Part shown: one piece after another, positions 1-4,406 of the stretch | Numbering within the stretch: position 1 is the stretch's first letter | How the letters are laid out: every line of letters begins with the position of its first letter | Origin: JBMOLK01 sp049325575 | GTDB lineage: Bacteria > Bacillota > Clostridia > Acetivibrionales > Acetivibrionaceae | Assembly (NCBI GenBank): GCA_049325575.1 | Contig: JBMOLK010000277.1 | Span: 1-5,339, forward strand | Direction: 5' to 3' | DNA length: 5,339 nucleotides | Translations under genes and position numbers: made by a program | The notes under the pieces: model-generated | Seen by the model: the letters and a program-made list of their open reading frames with translations, nothing else | Database searches by the model: none | What the model was told of the DNA's origin: nothing

Positions 1-1
1 A

Positions 2-175
2 AGACTTACAAGAGATAAATTTCCTAAAACAGCAAAACAAGCAAAGAATCTGAAAAAAAAGGATATGCTTGACTCTTCAAAGCTTCCACCTGGAATGGTG
101 GCATTTGCGCCTTTTAGAAGAGTTCTATATAATAATAAGCTATTAAAGGATATAATTGCAAGGCACAGCAAATAA
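2..175 (+). CDS. 3' end of an unrecognised virion-module gene (5' truncated)
   Basis: A reading frame is open from base 2 and ends at TAA 173-175, leaving 57 C-terminal residues. The start lies outside the window. The tail is very basic: Lys/Arg-rich at the start with a KKK cluster, then a short stretch containing LPPGMVAFAPFRRVLY, ending ARHSK. The two other forward frames are closed within this stretch. I recognise no family. It sits just upstream of the terminator-like and tail tube genes, where tailed viruses usually carry head-completion or connector genes, so a small structural or assembly protein is an inference from position only. The following 84-base gap is unlike the tight junctions elsewhere and probably results from the endonuclease insertion. 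Confidence 0.6.
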   Translation, partial: RLTRDKFPKTAKQAKNLKKKDMLDSSKLPPGMVAFAPFRRVLYNNKLLKDIIARHSK

Positions 176-259
176 TTTTATTTAAATATAAGCTAAGGTT
201 ATTAGATTATTATATTACTTTATATTCCAATAATCCATAGATGTTGGTGAGGAGATAGT
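176..259 (+). other. Intergenic leader before the endonuclease gene
   Basis: This is the only sizeable non-coding stretch in the window, and it is almost pure A/T. It holds a weak hairpin: GATTATT at 205-211 pairs perfectly with AATAATC at 229-235 around a 17-base loop, with no U-tract to make it a convincing terminator. TTTAAATATA at 181-190 resembles an archaeal TATA box, and TATATT at 211-216 and 221-226 resembles a bacterial -10, but neither has a convincing partner element. The 3' end carries GAGGAG at 249-254, the SD of the endonuclease. The stretch probably arrived with the endonuclease gene. Confidence 0.4.
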
Positions 260-859
260 ATGAGTAAAATAGAACTAATTTGTAAAGAGTGTAATAAAAT
301 ATATCATGTTTATAAATATCTTAAAAATAAGTCTAATTTTTGTTCTAAAATATGTATGTATAAACATCCTAGTAAATTAAAGGGTGTACCTAGAACAAAT
401 GAAATAAAAAATAAAATAAGCCTTGCAAACAAAGGCAGAACACATAGTATCCAGTCTAGGATTAATATGGGCAATGGAAGAAAAGGAAAGTTTAATGGAG
501 TAAATAATAGTTTTTATGGAAAACATCACACAGAATTGGTAAAAGAAAAAATAAGTAAAATTCAATTTAAAGGAAAACCCTATAAGTTAAGTGGCTACTT
601 ATATATAAAACCAAATAGAAGAAGTAAAGTTATTCCTTATCATCATTATATATGGTTAAAATATAATGACCTAGGCATGTTAATTATTCCTAAAGATTGT
701 ATAGTTCATCATATTAATGGAAATAAACTAGACAATAGAATAGAAAATTTAGTTTGTTTACCTGAAGAGTATCATATAAGAATGCATAATTTACAAAGAC
801 CAATTTTAGAACAAAAATATTGGGGGATAAACAAAGATTTAAGGGGGGATAATTATTAG
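260..859 (+). CDS. Free-standing HNH homing endonuclease (HNH_3 core with NUMOD-like repeats)
   Basis: 199 aa. It starts at ATG 260, five bases after GAGGAG. An N-terminal zinc knuckle has Cys8, Cys11, Cys28 and Cys32 (CX2C...CX3C). Residues about 40-107 are basic and repeat NUMOD3-like units (KGVPRTNEIKNKISLANKG, then NSFYGKHHTELVKEKISK), which in this group act as DNA-binding modules. The nuclease core at about 128-178 has the HHxNGxxxDNRxxNL signature: His150/His151, Asn153, Asp158, Asn163, then His172 and His176, which form the beta-beta-alpha-metal site. Such enzymes cut an unoccupied allele so that repair copies the gene into it. It lies between structural genes and its stop overlaps the next reading frame. 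Serine codons are AGT 7 to AGC 1, against 3 to 11 in the tail tube gene, which suggests acquisition. It is a passenger rather than a tail gene. No group I intron core is visible. Confidence 0.93.
   Translation: MSKIELICKECNKIYHVYKYLKNKSNFCSKICMYKHPSKLKGVPRTNEIKNKISLANKGRTHSIQSRINMGNGRKGKFNGVNNSFYGKHHTELVKEKISKIQFKGKPYKLSGYLYIKPNRRSKVIPYHHYIWLKYNDLGMLIIPKDCIVHHINGNKLDNRIENLVCLPEEYHIRMHNLQRPILEQKYWGINKDLRGDNY
843..857 (+). promoter_or_regulatory. SD and proposed ATT start of the terminator-like gene
   Basis: The downstream frame opens at 843, after TAA 840-842, and has no ATG or GTG near its 5' end. The G-run 843-848 can pair with the anti-SD CCUCC using a G-U wobble, and it lies six bases before ATT 855-857. 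This segment (845-860) also aligns with the endonuclease ribosome-binding and start region (251-265): 12 of 15 bases match with one gap, and ATT lines up with the endonuclease ATG. An ATT start is rare but known. Alternatives are CTG 864, TTG 933, or a frameshift on the G-run. Confidence 0.45.
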
Positions 860-1619
860 TCGTCTGGTCAAGCCAAAAGATGTAGTATGCGAGTTTATAA
901 GAGCTGTATATAAAGAGCCGGCAAGAACTGGATTGTCAAAAAGGCATTCTTCAGTTGTCAGTGCAAGTTATTCCCCTAGTATAGGCGATACTGAAATAGC
1001 TCTTGTATATACAAAGGTTTTATGCATAAACACTGTAACAGTTGATGGTGTTGCGCAGTACAAGTACAAAGATTATGATATCGATTTAAGAAACAACAAA
1101 ATTATATTCTTATCGCCATTTGCAGGAACTGAAACAGTATTAGTTTCTTATGATTATAATACAAGCGGGATAAGCTGGATAAATCCATCAAATCCAGAAA
1201 GAGACAGAAGCTCAGCATTAACCCGTACAGACTATCCAAGAGTTATTATAAGCGATATTAATTTCAGCGGTGAATTTATTGGATTTAATTCAGACAAGCA
1301 AAATAATACTTCAACACTTCAAATTGATATTGCAACCAAAGACGGGCTTGAATGCACAGATTATGTTAGGATTAAAACAGATGGAACGTCAGAAACAATA
1401 AGCGAATCATCGCAAAATGCAAATACTGTAGACCATTTGGCTCTTGGAATTGTCAACGCGATAAAGAGAAAATGGAGAGATGAAATGAAGCATAAATTTT
1501 ATCCAGCTCCAAATATGTTTAAAGGTGAAACAGCGGTCACAATAGACCATGATATTGGATTATTCAGAAAAGCCATTGACATACAAATCAGCGGATTTGA
1601 TTTAGGGGAGTACAGCTGA
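855..1619 (+). CDS. Putative tail terminator / neck (tail-completion) protein
   Basis: About 254 aa if started at ATT 855. A TTG start at 933 would give 228 aa but would discard 26 residues that look genuinely coding (such as KPKDVVCEFIRAVYKEPA), and it has no SD. The first 80-100 residues include a beta-rich segment with the DYDIDLRNNKIIFLSPFAG pattern (a VDG turn, then a DY...I.FL.P...V.VSYDY run) typical of virion beta-sandwich domains. The second half (about 125-254, from DYPRVIISDINFSGEF) has strands, a helix around DHLALGIVNAIKRKW and final strands, resembling the alpha/beta layout of tail terminator proteins. Its place two small genes ahead of the tail tube gene fits a tube-capping or head-joining role. 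The family is inferred from order and fold-like pattern, not recognised. The stop TGA overlaps the next ATG by one base. Confidence 0.6.
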   Translation: MSRLVKPKDVVCEFIRAVYKEPARTGLSKRHSSVVSASYSPSIGDTEIALVYTKVLCINTVTVDGVAQYKYKDYDIDLRNNKIIFLSPFAGTETVLVSYDYNTSGISWINPSNPERDRSSALTRTDYPRVIISDINFSGEFIGFNSDKQNNTSTLQIDIATKDGLECTDYVRIKTDGTSETISESSQNANTVDHLALGIVNAIKRKWRDEMKHKFYPAPNMFKGETAVTIDHDIGLFRKAIDIQISGFDLGEYS

Positions 1620-1723
1620 TGGATGACAAAAAATTAGATGAAATAATTGATTTGCTGAAAGCAATTCATAAGGAGTCAAGGGAAGCAAACGTTAGGATGT
1701 ATGAGCTATTAAATAAAATGTAG
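1619..1723 (+). CDS. Small helical protein of 34 aa, unknown function
   Basis: ATG 1619 overlaps the preceding stop (TGATG), and the ORF ends at TAG 1721-1723. GGGGAG at 1604-1609 lies nine bases upstream and serves as an SD. The product is highly charged with hydrophobics spaced like an amphipathic helix or short coiled coil (MDDKKLDEIIDLLKAIHKES, then Arg/Glu-rich to LLNKM). It has no cysteine and no membrane segment. One-base overlap with its upstream neighbour implies translational coupling, and the next gene's SD overlaps its stop, so it fills the space between two real genes exactly. I do not recognise a family. It could be a minor assembly factor or helical adaptor, and automatic gene calling would probably miss it because of its size. 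Confidence 0.6.
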   Translation: MDDKKLDEIIDLLKAIHKESREANVRMYELLNKM

Positions 1724-1732
1724 GAGAATCAA

Positions 1733-1918
1733 ATGAAAGTAGAAGAAAGACAAGTAAAATCAATGTTTCTGACAGGAGTAATAGAAATTATTACAGGATT
1801 AATTCTTTATAAATTTAATATTCAATTTGCAACCAACTATGGATTTTTAGGCTATCTTGGCTATGGAATGATAGTATACAGCATAATTTTAGGATATTAT
1901 ATAAGGAGGAAAAAATAA
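1733..1918 (+). CDS. Small membrane protein with two transmembrane helices, unknown function
   Basis: 61 aa from ATG 1733, with TAGGAG at 1721-1726 six bases before the start as SD. An N-terminal charged stretch (KVEERQVK) precedes hydrophobic helix 1 at about residues 11-26. A short polar turn (about 27-36, NIQFATNY) leads to helix 2 at about 37-56, rich in Gly and Tyr, and the protein ends in the positive tail RRKK. By the positive-inside rule both ends would be cytoplasmic, forming a hairpin. It lies one base before the tail tube gene, and that gene's SD lies inside this ORF. A membrane protein here is unusual for a tail module. A holin-like role is conceivable from size and topology, but no lysin gene is in view to support it. 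Confidence 0.7.
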   Translation: MKVEERQVKSMFLTGVIEIITGLILYKFNIQFATNYGFLGYLGYGMIVYSIILGYYIRRKK

Positions 1919-1919
1919 A

Positions 1920-2876
1920 ATGGCTAACGCGGAGAAGATTGGAGGAGTAAATACTTATGTATTATATGGAGATGAGTCAACTTATGGAACAGCAGGAACA
2001 GTTGATACTCATTTTGGATTAATACAAAGCTTTACACCCTCGCAAAAAAATAATTTAATAAAGCATAGGGGATTTGTTAATTCTGCATCAGGCGGAAGGG
2101 ATATAGCAAGAGTTTCTGCAGGCAAATATGAAGCAGCTTTGTCATTGGAATTTCAGCCAATTATATGGACATGGCTTGAATATGTATTAGGGAGCAGGTC
2201 AGGAAGTGGGACTATTGCAAGCCCATATATCTATTTAGGCTCGAATCAGCCTACATCAATGACAATCGCCCATGAGATAGACAATGTGACAACAGACAGA
2301 GAAGAAGCCTTTTTAGGGTGTATAGTAAACAGCTGCACAATAAAAGCATCTGTTGGAGAGCCTGTTTCAGTTTCGTTGGATATTCTCTCTGCTGATATGG
2401 ACAAAGATGCAACTATCACGGCAAATGTTGCATTAAGCACATTGAATCCATTTACATTTGTTTCGGGCAGCATAGAAATACCAAATGGAGTTGCAATATC
2501 AAACATTATTGACAGCATTGAAATAACAATAAACAACAATGCAGAAATTGCGTATAGTGTTGGAAGCAGAATAGGAAAAAAGCCTATATTCAAGGCAAGG
2601 GACTATACTGTAAAATTTACACTGAAATATTTGGATGATACATTTATTGAGAAATTTTTAGGTTCAGCATCAGGACCTACTGTTACAGCAACTCCAACAG
2701 AAGATGCAACAATAGCATTAAAATTTGAAAATAACAACGCTCATTATGTAGATATGGTGTTTTATAGCTGTAGAATAGACGAATTTGCAGACCCAGCAAA
2801 TCTTAATGAAATGCTGACAGAAGACATAACTTACAGCGCAATGACAGCACAAATAAATGAAGTAATAAGCAGTTAG
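1920..2876 (+). CDS. Tail tube protein
   Basis: 318 aa from ATG 1920, with AAGGAGG at 1903-1909 ten bases upstream. The N-terminus carries the YGDESTYGTAG signature (residues 16-26) common to the phage tail tube family that forms stacked hexameric rings. Other family-like stretches are an aromatic helix around PIIWTWLEYVLGS (80-92), a GCIVNSCTIKASVGEPVSVS segment with following strands (133-158), and RDYTVKFTLKYLDDTFIEKF (227-246). The protein is rich in beta-strand patterns and ends in a helix-strand region containing ADPANLNEML. It would polymerise around the tape measure to form the DNA conduit. Placement directly before the chaperone pair and tape-measure genes matches the conserved tail gene order. 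Codon use (AGC favoured over AGT for Ser) represents the local norm. Whether the tail is contractile cannot be told, since no sheath gene is visible here. Confidence 0.88.
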   Translation: MANAEKIGGVNTYVLYGDESTYGTAGTVDTHFGLIQSFTPSQKNNLIKHRGFVNSASGGRDIARVSAGKYEAALSLEFQPIIWTWLEYVLGSRSGSGTIASPYIYLGSNQPTSMTIAHEIDNVTTDREEAFLGCIVNSCTIKASVGEPVSVSLDILSADMDKDATITANVALSTLNPFTFVSGSIEIPNGVAISNIIDSIEITINNNAEIAYSVGSRIGKKPIFKARDYTVKFTLKYLDDTFIEKFLGSASGPTVTATPTEDATIALKFENNNAHYVDMVFYSCRIDEFADPANLNEMLTEDITYSAMTAQINEVISS

Positions 2877-2887
2877 GAGGAATAAAA

Positions 2888-3208
2888 ATGAAAGAATTAA
2901 GAGAGGTGCCAGGATTAAATCCTGAAGATGCAATAGTCATAAAAAAGTTTACATATGGAGACAAAAGCAAATTAGCTGGCAAATGCGCTAAATTGGACTT
3001 AAAAAATCCAAATTCTGTAGATATAGACATTGGAGAATATAAAATTTGGGCAATTGTTTATGGAGTTGAAAAAGCTCCATTTTTCGGAGTTGGAATAGAC
3101 AAATACAAGGCAGTCGAGAATCTTCCTGCAGAAACAGGAGATTTTTTATTTAATGAGGTAACACAATACAATAATCTTGGTGATATAAGCGAACTTAAAA
3201 AAAAATAA
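2888..3208 (+). CDS. Tail assembly chaperone (G-like, zero-frame product)
   Basis: 106 aa from ATG 2888, seven bases after AGGAGG at 2875-2880. A beta-rich first half opens with VIKKFTYGDKSKLAG (residues 17-31). A helical or aromatic part follows (WAIVYGVEKAPFF, 54-66), then acidic KYKAVENLPAETGDFLFNEV (72-91), ending SELKKK. Size, location between tube and tape-measure genes, and the slippery run at its end match the lambda gpG / TAC type of chaperone, which binds tube subunits and loads them on the tape measure without entering the virion. The last three codons are AAA, followed directly by TAA. A -1 slip there would extend the protein into the next ORF to give a 168-aa GT-like form. There is little primary-sequence similarity I can name; the call rests on context plus the frameshift architecture. 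Confidence 0.82.
   Translation: MKELREVPGLNPEDAIVIKKFTYGDKSKLAGKCAKLDLKNPNSVDIDIGEYKIWAIVYGVEKAPFFGVGIDKYKAVENLPAETGDFLFNEVTQYNNLGDISELKKK
3199..3205 (+). promoter_or_regulatory. Programmed -1 ribosomal frameshift site (A AAA AAA)
   Basis: Nine consecutive A at 3197-3205 end the chaperone frame and are followed by TAA 3206-3208. Read in the zero frame, 3199-3205 is a perfect X XXY YYZ heptamer, A AAA AAA. The -1 frame has a stop at 3196-3198 and is open from 3199 to 3390, so the shift can happen only at this run. GGTGAT at 3179-3184, complementary to the extended anti-SD, lies 14 bases upstream and could act as a stimulatory SD, as in bacterial dnaX. Polymerase slippage on A9 would give the same product. 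Confidence 0.82.
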
Positions 3209-3210
3209 AA

Positions 3211-3393
3211 ATGGTAGTCAACGGCAGAAGTACTAACAGAGAGGCAAGCGATTTAATACAAGAAGCAATGCTTTGCAAGATGTTTGGATGCCTGCCGTCA
3301 AAGCTTAGAAAAGAAAAATATGAAGATATAGTGCATTTCAGCATTGTTTATGAAGAAATAATGAAAAAGAATCCATTATATATGTTTACTTAA
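3211..3393 (+). CDS. Tail assembly chaperone, T-like extension read by -1 frameshift
   Basis: From ATG 3211 this would be a 60-aa protein, but there is no SD ahead of that ATG, only A-rich sequence. The frame continues upstream through ATA and AAA to the slippery run, so its natural expression is as the C-terminal part of a 168-aa fusion: 106 residues from the upstream frame plus 62. The segment is helical and charged (NREASDLIQEAMLCKMFGC, then LPSKLRKEKYEDI and FSIVYEEIMKKNP). That resembles the helical T domains of GT chaperones, in which T contacts the tape measure. It ends one base before the ATG of the tape-measure gene. Independent initiation at 3211 by coupling to the TAA two bases upstream remains possible. 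Confidence 0.78.
   Translation: MVVNGRSTNREASDLIQEAMLCKMFGCLPSKLRKEKYEDIVHFSIVYEEIMKKNPLYMFT
3221..3298 (+). other. Possible stimulatory RNA helix downstream of the frameshift site
   Basis: ACGGCAG at 3221-3227 is perfectly complementary to CTGCCGT at 3292-3298, a 7-bp GC-rich helix closing a 64-base loop and beginning 15 bases after the slippery heptamer. Inside the loop, GCAAGC (3244-3249) can pair with GCTTTGC (3280-3286) with one bulge. Both the distance and the loop length are greater than usual for a frameshift stimulator, and a match of this size may occur by chance. Confidence 0.25.
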
Positions 3394-3394
3394 A

Positions 3395-4402
3395 ATGGCA
3401 TATTTAACAATAGACTTAGATGTTGGAAAAGAAGCTGTAACATCAAAACGAACAGAAAAAGAAAAAATAAAATCTGCTGTTCCTGAGATGTCTTCCGGTA
3501 TAGCAAATGTGTTCAAGGCCCTTGGCATAGGCAGTGCAATAACAGCAATAGTGTCAATAATAAAAACTTTTAAGCCTTTAATGTCTATGCTAAGCGCACT
3601 TTTTAAGATGATAATGACTGCATTATCTCCAATTGCTGATGTTGTAATGGTTTTATTGTATCCAATTCTTTTGATGCTGAAGCCAATAGTAATAGCAATA
3701 AATCAAATAATGATGCCTTTTTTTAAGCAGGCAATGAGATTTATGAGAGAAGGAGTAGAGGAGAAAAATGCTGGAAAATTAGCTGCAGGATTCAGCATTA
3801 TAATGACAGGCATCCAAGCTATTGTGCTGTATTTGGCTGGCGAATTTATAAAAATGATAGCTACCATTTTTATGACCGGTGTTGCCATATTAGTTGGATT
3901 ATTCAGCAAAGAAGCTGGCAATGCAATACAAACACAGATTATTCCAGGAATAAATGGATTTATTGATGCTATTATAGCTTCTGGAATTGCTTATTTGGCA
4001 TTGGAAGTAGTAAGTTTAGGCGATTCTTTGAATAGCGATATGTCAAATTTCAAAGTAGACATTATAAGTGCTATTGATAATGTATTCCCATCATTATCAA
4101 GTGGATTTATTGATGGGCTGGATAAAGCATTAAATTTGGTTGAAACTGATGGGATTGCATCAGCAATGACAAAGCTTACTGAGACTACTGGCGCTGAACT
4201 TGATTCATTTTCAAAAGATATATCAACTGGGATAGGAGCTGCTTTTGATGGGATAATAAAAGCATTTAATGAAGAAATGACTGTTAGCATTGATAGCTTG
4301 ATTGTCAAAGCTAAAGAAAAAGGAATAAGCTTTGCTAAAAAGGCTGCAACTTATATGCTTGCGCCAACTCAGCTTTTGGCAGTTACTTATTTAGACAATT
4401 AG
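3395..4402 (+). CDS. Tape-measure-like tail protein, copy 1
   Basis: 335 aa from ATG 3395, one base after the preceding stop. No SD is visible, so it is probably translated by coupling. A charged N-terminus (about 1-33) has a Lys/Glu-rich stretch. Residues about 40-175 are strongly hydrophobic, with several membrane-like segments (about 45-57, 60-80, 82-102, 132-170) separated by Pro-containing motifs such as LLYPILLMLKPI (87-98). The rest is Ser/Asp/Gly-rich and helical, including FIDGLDKAL (238-246). Tape-measure proteins often carry such hydrophobic helices and follow the chaperone genes, so this is the expected TMP position. It is short for a TMP; by the usual 0.15 nm per residue rule it could span only about 50 nm. 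It shares a 54-residue block with the next gene. A minor tail or baseplate hub protein is the main alternative. Confidence 0.72.
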   Translation: MAYLTIDLDVGKEAVTSKRTEKEKIKSAVPEMSSGIANVFKALGIGSAITAIVSIIKTFKPLMSMLSALFKMIMTALSPIADVVMVLLYPILLMLKPIVIAINQIMMPFFKQAMRFMREGVEEKNAGKLAAGFSIIMTGIQAIVLYLAGEFIKMIATIFMTGVAILVGLFSKEAGNAIQTQIIPGINGFIDAIIASGIAYLALEVVSLGDSLNSDMSNFKVDIISAIDNVFPSLSSGFIDGLDKALNLVETDGIASAMTKLTETTGAELDSFSKDISTGIGAAFDGIIKAFNEEMTVSIDSLIVKAKEKGISFAKKAATYMLAPTQLLAVTYLDN

Positions 4403-4406
4403 CTAT

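Noticed and set aside
205..235. Rho-independent terminator before the endonuclease
   Set aside because: The hairpin is short and nearly all A/T, and is followed by ccatag rather than a T-tract.
377..565. A - strand ORF of 62 aa inside the endonuclease gene
   Set aside because: It is antisense to the NUMOD-like region and is a Phe/Tyr/Ile-rich artefact of Lys/Asn-rich coding on the other strand.
176..860. Group I or group II intron carrying the HNH gene
   Set aside because: Nearly the whole interval is coding, leaving 84 non-coding bases upstream and none downstream, which is too little for a catalytic core. I found no P7/P3-like conserved pairings. The splice that would satisfy the U/G boundary rules near the ATG does not restore a convincing exon.
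933..1619. TTG 933 as the start of the terminator-like gene
   Set aside because: There is no SD before it, and the upstream in-frame 26 residues read as ordinary protein. It remains the fallback if the ATT start is disproved.
2246..3030. Three - strand ORFs (115, 71 and 75 aa)
   Set aside because: They are antisense to the tail tube and chaperone genes, have low-complexity hydrophobic translations, and do not fit a cluster read entirely on the + strand.
3211..3393. Independent 60-aa gene starting at ATG 3211
   Set aside because: No SD precedes the ATG, and the frame is open back to the slippery run in the -1 phase, so expression as a frameshift extension explains it better.
3703..4308. Two - strand ORFs (72 and 105 aa)
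   Set aside because: They are shadows of the copy 1 tape-measure-like gene, with no SD-start context or recognisable domain.
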